This document shows, one piece after another, positions 52,979 to 61,831 of a stretch of 64,000 nt of DNA. Each line of letters opens with the position of its first letter. Position 1 is the first letter of the stretch. The stretch comes from Pedobacter sp. KBW06 (lineage in GTDB: Bacteria > Bacteroidota > Bacteroidia > Sphingobacteriales > Sphingobacteriaceae), in NCBI RefSeq assembly GCF_003852525.1, contig NZ_QAJL01000001.1, forward strand, positions 1,513,133-1,577,132, read 5' to 3'. The notes under the pieces are model-generated. The model was not told the DNA's origin. It did not search any database and saw only the letters and a list, made by a program, of their open reading frames with translations. A program made the position numbers and the translations under genes.

Positions 52979-55330
52979 TCAGGTTTTTGTAATCGTTTCT
53001 TCTAAATTGTAAATGGTTGTCATGACTTCCATCATTGCCGCCAGATTGCTTTTATTGATTTTCTCCGGAACCGGGTATTCCCCTACCGCCAATACCTTTT
53101 CGGCCTTTGATTTTTGTGCAAAGACTTTTAACTGATCTGTATAATAGGAACTCAGCAATTTGATTTCCTTTTCATTGGGGTTCCGGCATACGATCAGTCG
53201 AAATGCTTTGATCACTTTCGCCTCCACTGCTGTGTTTTCCTGCAATAGTTTCGCCGCCAATACACGGGAGGCTTCCAGTACGGTCGGGTCGTTTAACATC
53301 ACCAATGCCTGTAGCGGGGTATTCGTATTTAAGCGTTTCACCTCACACTGATCCCTGTTGCTTGCGTCAAAAATGGCCATTGTTGGCGGGGGCACAGTAC
53401 GTTTGATAAAGGTATACATGCCTCTGCGGTATAAGCTCTGGCCATGGTCTTGTTTGTAATTGGCCAGGATTCCGCGTCCTGAAGTGGCTGCTTCCCAAAG
53501 TCCGCCGGGCTGGTAAGGTTTGACACTTGGCCCGCCAATGGTTTTCACCAGCAGTCCGCTGCTTGCCAATACTACATCTCTAACCGATTCGGCCGGGATC
53601 CGGTAACGTGGGGCCCTTGCCAGCAGGATATTTTCCGGATCTGTTCTTAATTTTTCCGCGGATACGACAGCGGATTGACGGTAAGTTGAGGAGCTGACGA
53701 TTTGTTTCACCAGACGTTTGATGTTCCAGCCATGGTTCATAAAATCTACCGCCAGCCAGTCCAGCAATTCCGGATGGGAAGGTAACTCGCCCTGCATTCC
53801 GAAATCACCTGAAGTTTTCACCAGACCACGTCCAAAAAACTCCTGCCAGACCTGGTTCACAAAGACCCTGGAGGTCAATGGATTTTGTTTATCGAATAAC
53901 CATTTAGACAAGCCAAGTCTGTTTTTAGCATATTGATTGCCAAAAGGCAAAACCGATTTAGGTGTTCCAGCCTCAACTTCCTCGCCATGAGCATCATAGA
54001 CTCCCCGGTTTAGGATGTATGTTTTTCTCAGGGTATCCCTATCTCCCATCACAGAAACGATCAGACGGCTTGTATCCTGTTTGTTGACGAAGGTCAGGAT
54101 CTTTTTAACGTCCTCATTGCTGATTTCCATCAGCGGCTTTTTGGCATAGGTTTCCGGTCCTCCGACGCTTGATTCCAGTCCTACTTCCTTTACGTTATTG
54201 AAGAAAGCAAATACCTGATAATATTCCTTTTGAGAGAAGGGGTCATATTTATGATCATGGCAATGTGCACATTCCAGAGTAACCCCCAGTAATGCTTTAC
54301 CAAAGGCATTGGTGCGATCGGTTACATATTCTACCCGGTATTCTTCGTCGATTACGCCTCCCTCTTCCGTAATTTTATGGTTGCGGTTAAAACCGGTAGC
54401 GAGCAATTGTTCTTTGGTTGCATCCGGCATGAGGTCGCCGGCCAGCTGCCAGGTAATGAACTGGTCGTAAGGCATATTTTTATTGAAAGCATGAATCACC
54501 CAGTCTCTCCAGGGCCACTGAGAACGGTAGTTGTCGTCCTGATACCCATGAGAATCTGCATAACGGGAAACATCCAGCCAGTGAAGGGCCATTTTCTCTC
54601 CATAAGCCGGACTTTGCAACAACGATTCTACCACTTTAGCGTAGGCATTATTGCTGCCATCGGCGAGGAATTTATCCATCATTGCGATATCGGGAGGTAA
54701 GCCGGTCAGGTCCAGACTGAGCCGCTTCAACAGCCTTTCTTTATCTGCTTCTGCATTGGGTTTTACCCCTTTCTGCTCCAGCTTTGCCAGGATAAAATGA
54801 TCGATTTCATTCTTTGCCCAGTCTTCCGTTTTCACTTTAGGTATAGCCGGAGCTTTGGGAGGGTTAAAAGCCCAGTGTCGTTCATATTTAGCGCCCTGTT
54901 TGATCCATTTCTCAATCATAGCAATTTCATGGGCAGTTAGCTTCAGGTTTGAAGATTTTGGGGGCATCATCAGTGCAGAATCGGTTGAAGAAATGCGAAG
55001 AAAAACTTCAGAGGCTTCTGGTTTAAAAGGAACAAGCGCATGTGCGGAAGGATTTTCCTTTAGTGCTTTATAGGCTTCTTCCGCAATGTCAAGCCTTAGT
55101 CCTGCCTCCCGTTTATTGGCATCTGGCCCATGACAGGCGAAACACTTATCCGATAAAATTGGCCTGACATGAAAATTGTAACTGACCTGATCCGGTATCT
55201 GCTCCTCAACAACCTGACTGGCCGACGAGTTGCAGGCCTGTATCGCATATACGACCGCCGCAAACGCCAGCATTAAATAAAAAAGCCTGCGATACATACA
55301 AAGATTTATTTGGTTTCTCGTGTTGATCAA
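52979..55330 (-). CDS. Planctomycete-type cytochrome c / DUF1549 / DUF1553 protein
   Basis: A 783-residue exported lipoprotein-type protein. A signal ends at VYAIQAC; ATG 55297 would give a normal 22-residue signal, so the upstream ATG may be spurious. The PSCyt1 domain has heme motif CFACH (63-67 counted from 55330) and MPPKSSNLKL. PSCyt2/DUF1549 follows (DHFILAKLEQKG, LKRLSLDLTGLPP), then PSD1/DUF1553 (FVNQVWQEFFGRGLVKTSGDFG, in two parts; RFNPSHPE-like ELPSHPELLDWLA). It is the first gene of the cluster. The reaction is unknown; redox processing of a polymer or sugar is a common speculation. Confidence 0.92.
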   Translation of the reverse strand: MINTRNQINLCMYRRLFYLMLAFAAVVYAIQACNSSASQVVEEQIPDQVSYNFHVRPILSDKCFACHGPDANKREAGLRLDIAEEAYKALKENPSAHALVPFKPEASEVFLRISSTDSALMMPPKSSNLKLTAHEIAMIEKWIKQGAKYERHWAFNPPKAPAIPKVKTEDWAKNEIDHFILAKLEQKGVKPNAEADKERLLKRLSLDLTGLPPDIAMMDKFLADGSNNAYAKVVESLLQSPAYGEKMALHWLDVSRYADSHGYQDDNYRSQWPWRDWVIHAFNKNMPYDQFITWQLAGDLMPDATKEQLLATGFNRNHKITEEGGVIDEEYRVEYVTDRTNAFGKALLGVTLECAHCHDHKYDPFSQKEYYQVFAFFNNVKEVGLESSVGGPETYAKKPLMEISNEDVKKILTFVNKQDTSRLIVSVMGDRDTLRKTYILNRGVYDAHGEEVEAGTPKSVLPFGNQYAKNRLGLSKWLFDKQNPLTSRVFVNQVWQEFFGRGLVKTSGDFGMQGELPSHPELLDWLAVDFMNHGWNIKRLVKQIVSSSTYRQSAVVSAEKLRTDPENILLARAPRYRIPAESVRDVVLASSGLLVKTIGGPSVKPYQPGGLWEAATSGRGILANYKQDHGQSLYRRGMYTFIKRTVPPPTMAIFDASNRDQCEVKRLNTNTPLQALVMLNDPTVLEASRVLAAKLLQENTAVEAKVIKAFRLIVCRNPNEKEIKLLSSYYTDQLKVFAQKSKAEKVLAVGEYPVPEKINKSNLAAMMEVMTTIYNLEETITKT

Positions 55331-55407
55331 TTAAATTCCCAACCCTATTCGTAAATTTAGAACAAAAGGGTTAACAATTTCATGGATTTTCCGAGGAAAA
55401 GGATGGA

Positions 55408-56589
55408 CTATACTTTGATTTCTTTTACTTTCTTAATCGGAAGGCGCTTGCCATAACTTAGCTGACGCCAGATCCATTCCACGGGACCGTAGTTATAATG
55501 GCTGAGCCACCATTTGCTTATAAAGATCTGAGCTACAAAGACCAATACTGCCGCTAAAACATAAAACCAGTAGGGCTTGGTATTAAACCATCCGAATCCA
55601 ACATTTAAAAACAGAAAGGTTGCGATCACATTTTGCAGCATATAATTGGTCAGGGTCATTTTACCCATGAATTGTAATCCGGAAAAAACACCTTTCAGCT
55701 TACCATTGAGATAGAGCCAGCAAATGCCGGACATGATGCTGAGCATGGTACTCAAAATCACCCAATACCCGGGTCTAAAGAATTTCAACAGGTTCAGTTC
55801 ATGCCTAACTGCCATCTTTAAGGCGATATTAAAGATAATGGCTGCTGCCAGGCTAATCCAAAACAAGGTTTTCAATTGCTTTTTAAATTCAGGCAGCTTT
55901 TCAAAAAAAGCAATCCGCTGTGCAGCGAAACCAAACAACATGCAGGCAAACATCACAATGTGAACAGTTATCGCATATTGGGGATTGACGATTTCCAGGA
56001 AATAAGTTCCCTTGAGGTTCATTACAAAGACATCAATCCAGTTGTGACTATAATAAAGTGGCAAAATTTTCGCCATCTCCTTGCCGTAGTCATAATGAGA
56101 AACAGCCGTCAGCCAGGGCGACACAAAGGGAACGATGAGCAACAGCAAAATACCAGTCCTAAAGGCTGTCTTTGCAGAAGCCTGATAGAACAACAGCAAT
56201 ACCAGGCCTAAAAAAGCGTAGTCTTTTAAAATGTCACCAAACCAGAAAGCAGAATTTATGAAGGCAAGAATAAAGAGCCAGAACATGCGTTTAGAAAAAA
56301 ATAAGAATGGATTTTTCCCTTTCTGTGCGATGTTGTTCATTAAAACGGCAAAACCATAGCCAAACAATACGCTGAGTAATGTCCATGATTTCGCCGCAAA
56401 GAAATACTGATTGACCAGGGCCAGGACATCAGACACTTTATCCGGAGCATGTTTTACCGGCTTCCCGACCCCAAAATAATCCACGTAATTTCCGATGGCC
56501 ACACCAAGCAGGGCCCATGCCCGTAGAATGTCTACGATCACTGTTCTTTCCTTAGACTTAACAGGCTGAATGATTGCACTTTCCATCAT
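55408..56589 (-). CDS. DUF418 polytopic membrane protein
   Basis: A 393-residue inner-membrane protein with about 9-10 helices. The N-terminus RTVIVDILRAWALLGVAIGNYVDYF and the C-terminal FISKWWLSHYNYGPVEWIWRQLSYGK are the two halves of the DUF418 signature. Function is unknown, although family members look like acyltransferase-3-related membrane proteins. It is followed downstream by the cytochrome cluster with a 77-nt gap and preceded by the small ORF at 56621. Cotranscription with either side is not clear. Confidence 0.87.
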   Translation of the reverse strand: MMESAIIQPVKSKERTVIVDILRAWALLGVAIGNYVDYFGVGKPVKHAPDKVSDVLALVNQYFFAAKSWTLLSVLFGYGFAVLMNNIAQKGKNPFLFFSKRMFWLFILAFINSAFWFGDILKDYAFLGLVLLLFYQASAKTAFRTGILLLLIVPFVSPWLTAVSHYDYGKEMAKILPLYYSHNWIDVFVMNLKGTYFLEIVNPQYAITVHIVMFACMLFGFAAQRIAFFEKLPEFKKQLKTLFWISLAAAIIFNIALKMAVRHELNLLKFFRPGYWVILSTMLSIMSGICWLYLNGKLKGVFSGLQFMGKMTLTNYMLQNVIATFLFLNVGFGWFNTKPYWFYVLAAVLVFVAQIFISKWWLSHYNYGPVEWIWRQLSYGKRLPIKKVKEIKV

Positions 56590-56620
56590 CCTTAAATATA
56601 AAAATATTTAAACCATTATT

Positions 56621-56758
56621 CTACGGGGAAATATTATTTTTTTCGGATTGAATCCAGTTATTCATCGCCCATTCGCCGCTGCAACATTTAAATGGTCCTT
56701 CTATTCTTTTGATCTGTCTTGCGGCCTGCTGTAAGATGAAATAGGTTCTTTTGGTCAT
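56621..56758 (-). CDS. 45-codon ORF coupled to the AraC gene
   Basis: ATG at 56758-56756 lies 5 nt after the AraC stop codon (56766-56764), the spacing of coupled genes. It encodes 45 residues beginning MTKRTYFILQQAARQIKRIE and containing KCCSGEW, ending at TAG 56623-56621. Composition is amphipathic and basic with two adjacent cysteines, so it reads like a real peptide rather than a random frame. No family is recognised. Confidence 0.42.
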   Translation of the reverse strand: MTKRTYFILQQAARQIKRIEGPFKCCSGEWAMNNWIQSEKNNISP

Positions 56759-56763
56759 GCAAC

Positions 56764-57696
56764 CTAGGCTTCCTGTTGCCCTTTACGGTAAGCTACAGGA
56801 GAAAGTCCGGTATGTTTTTTAAAGTAATTGCTGAAATGGGCAGATTCAGAAAAGCCCAAAAGAAAGGCAATCTCTTTGATGGACGCCGCCGACTGCTGCA
56901 GCAATGATTTTGCTTCCGCAATTGTTTTTTCTGCAATCCAGGTACCGATGGATTTTCCTGTTTTGCTTTTCAGCACATTGCTTAAATAGTTTGGATGCAG
57001 GTTTTGAGCGTCTGCATATTCCTGAACACGAAAAACCTGGGCTACCTTTCCTGCACTCAAATCCCGGTAATGTTTTTCAAGGTTCCGTTTGAAACTTTTA
57101 ACGATCTGAGAACTTCGGCTCCCTTCATAAATCGGGTTATAATCTTTCCAGAAGTATTCTTTTATTTTCAATAACAACACCACAAACAGGTTCCCGATGA
57201 TCCTGTTCCGGTAGGGAGAAGCTGCTACATATTCCTTTCGGATCTGCAGGTATAATTGTTCAAATTCCGAGAATGCTTCCGGGGCCAGCAGTCTTGGCAA
57301 AACTGTTTCCGCCAGGAGAAAAGGAAACTCTTCGAAAACATCAGGATGCACATTTTCCTTTAAAAAAGACTCACTTAGAGTAATCAGACAGACCTCCTGC
57401 AGGTCCTTCCATTCATGGGATTTATAATGACCGGGATTGGTAAAATAAATCGTTCCGGGCAAGGTATCAAAAACAAGTTCGTCGGTGGTATATTGACCAT
57501 GTCCGTCTTTAACGAAAACAAAAGAGAAAAAGTTGGCCCTGTAAACCGGAGACATAAAAGGGAGATCCAGGTGAATGTCCTGCAAATGATGAACGGTAAA
57601 ATCGATTTTCTCATCAATAACACCTACCGGCAATCCAAAATGAAGGTACTGTTCTAATAAGGAGTTAAAGACTGGTTTCTTTTCTGTTTCTTTCAT
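56764..57696 (-). CDS. AraC-family regulator downstream of LytTR system
   Basis: A 310-residue transcription factor with an N-terminal cupin-like sensing part (VHHLQDIHLDLPFMSPVYRANFFSF in pieces, DGHGQYTTDELVF) and a C-terminal AraC HTH pair (AQVFRVQEYADAQNLHPNYLSNVLK, ASIKEIAFLLGFSESAHFSNYFKKHTGLSPVAYRK in pieces). The open frame extends to 57858 and would overlap the LytTR gene by 62 nt; ATG 57696 or 57723 is more likely. It sits after the sensor kinase and response regulator genes and may be under their control. Confidence 0.85.
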   Translation of the reverse strand: MKETEKKPVFNSLLEQYLHFGLPVGVIDEKIDFTVHHLQDIHLDLPFMSPVYRANFFSFVFVKDGHGQYTTDELVFDTLPGTIYFTNPGHYKSHEWKDLQEVCLITLSESFLKENVHPDVFEEFPFLLAETVLPRLLAPEAFSEFEQLYLQIRKEYVAASPYRNRIIGNLFVVLLLKIKEYFWKDYNPIYEGSRSSQIVKSFKRNLEKHYRDLSAGKVAQVFRVQEYADAQNLHPNYLSNVLKSKTGKSIGTWIAEKTIAEAKSLLQQSAASIKEIAFLLGFSESAHFSNYFKKHTGLSPVAYRKGQQEA

Positions 57697-57796
57697 TTGA
57701 GCTTTCCGGACCAGGTCATTCATCCCTGATCCAGCCTTAAAAGTAACAACAAATTCCCGGAATAGCTGTTCCGCTAAGCCGGAAAAATCTTCCTGC

Positions 57797-58516
57797 TTAT
57801 AGGCTGAAAAGCTCTTTGATCCGGTAAACCTGTCTGCGCGAAACTTCGACGGTATCACCTGTACTCAGCGTTAGTTTAAGTCCGCCACTAAACCATTCTG
57901 CGACATCGGCGATAAACCTGACATTCACAATCTGCTGACGATTTATACGAATAAACTGCTGATCATCCAGGGTTTCTTCCACCTGTTGTAAAGAGCGGAG
58001 TACCAGCGGAGAATTGTTGTCGAAATGAACCTGTGTATAATTTCCTTTCGATTCAAAAAAACGCACCTCATTTAAGGTGACAAACCAACATTTAGGGCCA
58101 TCTTTCACAAAGATCCTGTCGTTGACCGTCAGCTTCTCTCTTTTTAATGTCACTTTCGATTTAGCCAGCTGTCCCTCTACTTTTAAGAGGGCCTGTACTA
58201 ACCTTTCAGGGGCAATGGGTTTCAGCAAATAGTCTATCGTATTGTATTCAAAAGCCTGAAGGGCATACTGATCAAAAGCGGTCGTGAATATTACCATGGG
58301 AACCCGGTCCAGTTCCTGAAGAATTTCAAATCCACTCTTTCCCGGAAGATGAATATCTAAAAAGATTAACTCAGGGCTCAGCTGCCTGATCATTCCCAGC
58401 GCATCCTCCGCATTCCCGGCTTCTCCCAGCAATTCTATCTGCGGGAAGTCTTTCAACAGCTCTTTCAGCTCTTTGCGTGCAAGCCGGGAATCCTCTATGA
58501 TTACTGCTTTGATCAT
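57797..58516 (-). CDS. LytTR-family response regulator
   Basis: A 239-residue cytosolic regulator. The receiver domain (about 1-120) has acidic residues EDS at 8-10, phospho-acceptor Asp54 in FLDIHLPGKSG and the conserved Lys in LLKPI. The LytTR DNA-binding domain (about 140-238) has VRFFESKGNYTQVHF, FIRINRQQIVNV and the closing VSRRQVYRIKELF. Its start overlaps the kinase gene end by 4 nt, so the pair is translationally coupled. Confidence 0.94.
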   Translation of the reverse strand: MIKAVIIEDSRLARKELKELLKDFPQIELLGEAGNAEDALGMIRQLSPELIFLDIHLPGKSGFEILQELDRVPMVIFTTAFDQYALQAFEYNTIDYLLKPIAPERLVQALLKVEGQLAKSKVTLKREKLTVNDRIFVKDGPKCWFVTLNEVRFFESKGNYTQVHFDNNSPLVLRSLQQVEETLDDQQFIRINRQQIVNVRFIADVAEWFSGGLKLTLSTGDTVEVSRRQVYRIKELFSL

Positions 58517-59574
58517 ATTTTTCTCTTGATATTTATCACCACCACCACATCAGGCCCTTCTTCTCTAATAGAGATTCCCGCAGTATCATCATAAATCAGT
58601 TTTAAACGTTCTATAATATTTTTCAATCCCAGTCCGAGGTTATTTTCCAGCTCAGTTTTACGCTTTAAAGTCCCGGTATTGCTAACGGTTAACAGGGTTT
58701 CCTCATTTAGCCTGCTCACCTGAACATCAATTTTCCCTCCCTGCGGCCTGGCAGAAATGCCATGTTTAACCGCGTTTTCTACCAGGAGTTGTAATACCAT
58801 TGGCGGAATCTTTTCCTGCAGCAGTCTTTCCTCCACAGAGATACTAAAAGTTAAGCGTTCTTCATACTGGATCTTGACCAGTTCGAGGTACTGCCTTAAC
58901 ATGCCGATTTCTTCAGCAATGGTAATCTCCATATCTTCGGCATGCAGCAAGCCATAGCGGAGGACTTCAGAAAATTTAGTCAGCATTTGTCTGGCCAGCT
59001 GATGATCTTCCAGAATCAGGGCCCTGATGTTATTGAGGGCATTAAAAATAAAATGAGGGTTTACCTGTGCTTTTAAATTCTCCAGCTGGATGTGCCTGAC
59101 CTCTGCTTCCATTTTCCATTTCCCGATCTCATGGTGGTGATACTTTTTCATCAAATGATAACCAAGATAGCATAAAGTCCAAATCGAGAGGACTGCAGTT
59201 GTAGGAAAGATATTGTACAAACCATTTCTTAAATTAAAACGATACTGATCTGAAAAAGAAAAAAAGAAGAGTGCCATCAGGCCCAGCCAGAGTATGGTAA
59301 GCAATGCGGTCGCAATCAATAAATTGCCAATGAAAGATTTCATTGACAATTTAAAGCTGATTTTCTTCTTTTTTAAGTAATAGCGGTATAAAGTGGTCAG
59401 CAGAAAGCCTCCTACCCCGATAGAAATGAAGTTCCGCCAGACTACCGGCCGGGGCACATCCGAGGCAAAGTATTGTATGGCAAAATTCAGAACTCCGATC
59501 AGGGCCCAGGCGCTGATTTGAATTGTCCAAAACCAGGAACGTGCTTTCTCCTTCACTATAAATGATTGATCCAA
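58513..59574 (-). CDS. LytS/YehU-type sensor histidine kinase
   Basis: A 353-residue membrane kinase. Four TM helices (about 15-35, 48-65, 83-107, 122-142) make up the sensing part without a clear extracellular domain. The His_kinase domain has phospho-acceptor His174 in AQVNPHFIFNALNNIRALI, followed by the HATPase with VLQLLVENAVKHGI (N box) and GLGLKNIIERLKLIY. It overlaps the upstream hydrolase gene by 19 nt and the downstream regulator gene by 4 nt, so all three are cotranscribed. The signal is unknown. Confidence 0.93.
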   Translation of the reverse strand: MDQSFIVKEKARSWFWTIQISAWALIGVLNFAIQYFASDVPRPVVWRNFISIGVGGFLLTTLYRYYLKKKKISFKLSMKSFIGNLLIATALLTILWLGLMALFFFSFSDQYRFNLRNGLYNIFPTTAVLSIWTLCYLGYHLMKKYHHHEIGKWKMEAEVRHIQLENLKAQVNPHFIFNALNNIRALILEDHQLARQMLTKFSEVLRYGLLHAEDMEITIAEEIGMLRQYLELVKIQYEERLTFSISVEERLLQEKIPPMVLQLLVENAVKHGISARPQGGKIDVQVSRLNEETLLTVSNTGTLKRKTELENNLGLGLKNIIERLKLIYDDTAGISIREEGPDVVVVINIKRKI

Positions 59575-60962
59575 TTGCTGACTTTAGTTAAAGCTTCAGG
59601 GTTAAAAGTTTCCGTCAGCACCGCATATTCTTCAAAACTCCCGGTAACTGCTTTTTGAAAAAAGTGGTTTAAATCAGGCATGGGTACAATTTCAAAGTTC
59701 TTGTTACCTGCTTTTTTTAGTGCTGATTTTATTCCGGCGAGATTAGGTTCAGCTTTTACCTGAAGGTCCAGTGTCCCGTTTAATGCCAGTGTCGGACATT
59801 TCACTTTCGCAATATAATCAGCAGCATTAAACTTAGCAAAATAACGAAACCATGGCCCCAGGGCACGTTTGCTCGCTTTTAAAATGATGGCATCAGCTAA
59901 CTTACGGTCGTTATTTTTCAAATAAGGTTCCAGTCCTTTATTAAAGGTGCTGTCTATCTTTTGCTGCAAGGCCGGTGTAGGTAAATCAGGATTATCCAAT
60001 ATTGCAGAAAACACCACGCTATTGACATAACCGCCTAAGATGATCGCACTATCAGAATTTTTGGTTACATTTTTCATGTCCTCACTTTGTTGTTTCATCA
60101 CCTGACTGGAGGGAATACCAGGCCCTGCAAGTAACACCATAAATTTAACGGCTTTGTTTCTGGCGGCCACCATCGGGGCGATCATTCCGCCTTCGCTATG
60201 GCCAATAAGGCCAAGGCTTAACTTTTTCAAGTCAGGTCTGGAACCGATATAATTTACCGCAGCTTCCACATCATCTGCAAAATCAGCAGTTGTCGCTTCA
60301 AAGAAATTTCCTGTAGATTTTGCCGTTCCCCGATCGTCATATCTTAAGACCGCAATTCCGTTTCTTGTTAACCAATCGCTCAGCACGAGGAAAGGACGGT
60401 GGTTGAACTCTGCAATCTCTTCGTCCCGGTTCTGTGCGCCGGAGCCGGTAATCAACACCACAATTTTGCTGGCTTTTCCATCGGCAGGAAGCGTCAGTGT
60501 CCCGGCCAGTTGATGGCCACCTTTAGGGTTACTAAACACAACTTCTTCCCTTAGATACGGAAAATCCTTAGGGTCCTGTGGCCTGGTTTTATTCCGGGCT
60601 TTTATCAGGGACCGGTCTTTACCCAGGGACAGTGGAAATTGTACTCCTCCCTGATGAAAGCTGCCGGATATTTTACTGCTGTCTGCATTGTAGGTTGCTT
60701 CATACTTCATGCCCAACGCGCCTGAACTGATCAGTAAACGACGGTTTGAGAACTCAACTTTGTCTGTCGGCATTCCCATGGCATTCTGATCCGGACTGTC
60801 CATCGTAGCGGTATATCCGGCATCTGACTTTTTAAGATGAAAGACCACAGTTAAAGATGTTCCCGGGACTTTTAACGATCCATACCAATCTCCTTCAATA
60901 TCTTGTGCAAATGAAAAAGAAACGAATAAAATAAGACTTAGGGTAGCGATAATTCTTTTCAT
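59556..60962 (-). CDS. Exported alpha/beta hydrolase with N-terminal beta domain
   Basis: A 468-residue protein with signal peptide (about 1-19, ends FAQ). Residues 21-125 form a beta-rich lipocalin-like accessory domain (DIEGDWYGSLKVPG). The hydrolase domain from about 140 has the nucleophile Ser256 in GLIGHSEGGMIAP, an oxyanion region ITGSGAQNRDEE and the late DLNHFFQKA giving the triad His. It resembles the S33/dienelactone-type peptidase or esterase group. It heads an operon with a sensor kinase and LytTR regulator, whose signal might relate to its product. Confidence 0.86.
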   Translation of the reverse strand: MKRIIATLSLILFVSFSFAQDIEGDWYGSLKVPGTSLTVVFHLKKSDAGYTATMDSPDQNAMGMPTDKVEFSNRRLLISSGALGMKYEATYNADSSKISGSFHQGGVQFPLSLGKDRSLIKARNKTRPQDPKDFPYLREEVVFSNPKGGHQLAGTLTLPADGKASKIVVLITGSGAQNRDEEIAEFNHRPFLVLSDWLTRNGIAVLRYDDRGTAKSTGNFFEATTADFADDVEAAVNYIGSRPDLKKLSLGLIGHSEGGMIAPMVAARNKAVKFMVLLAGPGIPSSQVMKQQSEDMKNVTKNSDSAIILGGYVNSVVFSAILDNPDLPTPALQQKIDSTFNKGLEPYLKNNDRKLADAIILKASKRALGPWFRYFAKFNAADYIAKVKCPTLALNGTLDLQVKAEPNLAGIKSALKKAGNKNFEIVPMPDLNHFFQKAVTGSFEEYAVLTETFNPEALTKVSNWINHL

Positions 60963-61095
60963 ATTTTTTGAGTTATATCTTCAAATATTGACATAAGAAA
61001 GGAACCAGCTTCCTGAATTGTGACGAACGGCTTTATTGGAGGAGGAGTGGTAAAGGTCTTATTTTCTGTAACGAATTTAGGAAATAGTCAGGATT

Positions 61096-61133
61096 AAAAA
61101 AAAGACCGCCTGAAGATAATGCTCCAGACGGTC
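61096..61133 (-). terminator. Intrinsic terminator of the hxlBA operon
   Basis: On the minus strand GACCGTCTG (61133-61125) pairs with CAGGCGGTC (61112-61104) around a 12-nt loop, followed by eight T (61103-61096). Confidence 0.9.
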
Positions 61134-61156
61134 AGTTTCAACAATTTATTTATACG

Positions 61157-61792
61157 TTATGCCACTGCATCAATCGCTTCACGTAAGCCTTTTGCCGCAG
61201 CTGCAGGATCTTCTGCGCCATAAATGGCTGCACCAGCTACTGCTACGATTGCCCCGGCTTTAATTACCGCAGTCACGTTATTGATGTTTACGCCACCTGC
61301 AATAGAAACCGGAACACCTGCTTTTGCAGCTTCATCGATCAGCACCTGGATGGAATATCCTTCGGTCCATTGTTCATCTAAACCAGCATGTAATTCTACA
61401 AACTCAGCACCTAATGCGATTGCTTCCTGAGCACGTTTAACACGGTCAGCCACACCAATGGTATCTACAACCACACCTTTGCCATGTGCTTTTCCTGCCT
61501 TAATTGCCCCTGCGATGGTGGCATCACCTGCGGCACCCAAAACAGTTACCAGATCTGCGCCTGCTTTAAACGCGATATCTGCTTCCAGCTCTCCTGCATC
61601 CATGGTTTTCAGGTCAGCAAAAACCAGTTTATCCGGATAGGCCGCTTTCATCGCTGTCACCACAGCTAAACCTTCTTTTTTAATCAGAGGGGTCCCTAAT
61701 TCAATGATATCAATATAGGGCGCAATTTTGGCCACCAATGCCAATGCCTCTGTCGTACTTAATAAATCTATTGCTACTTGTAATTTTGCCAT
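61157..61792 (-). CDS. hxlA: 3-Hexulose-6-phosphate synthase
   Basis: Condenses formaldehyde with ribulose 5-phosphate to hexulose 6-phosphate (ribulose monophosphate pathway). The 211 residues fit the single TIM barrel of the OMP-decarboxylase superfamily, with the signature DLKTMDAGE (Asp60, Lys62, Asp65), VTVLGAAGDATI, EFVELHAGLDEQ and the phosphate-binding VSIAGGVN. The close relative KGPDC (UlaD/SgbH) decarboxylates keto-gulonate phosphate, but the adjacent hxlB makes the synthase the better call. It lies 39 nt after hxlB on the same strand. Confidence 0.9.
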   Translation of the reverse strand: MAKLQVAIDLLSTTEALALVAKIAPYIDIIELGTPLIKKEGLAVVTAMKAAYPDKLVFADLKTMDAGELEADIAFKAGADLVTVLGAAGDATIAGAIKAGKAHGKGVVVDTIGVADRVKRAQEAIALGAEFVELHAGLDEQWTEGYSIQVLIDEAAKAGVPVSIAGGVNINNVTAVIKAGAIVAVAGAAIYGAEDPAAAAKGLREAIDAVA

Positions 61793-61831
61793 AATATGAT
61801 TTGTTTTATTTCTGTTCGTATTCTTTATTGT

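Noticed and set aside
57697..57858. N-terminal extension of the AraC gene at 57 kb
   Set aside because: It would overlap the LytTR gene by 62 nt, and the added residues do not resemble the family N-terminus.
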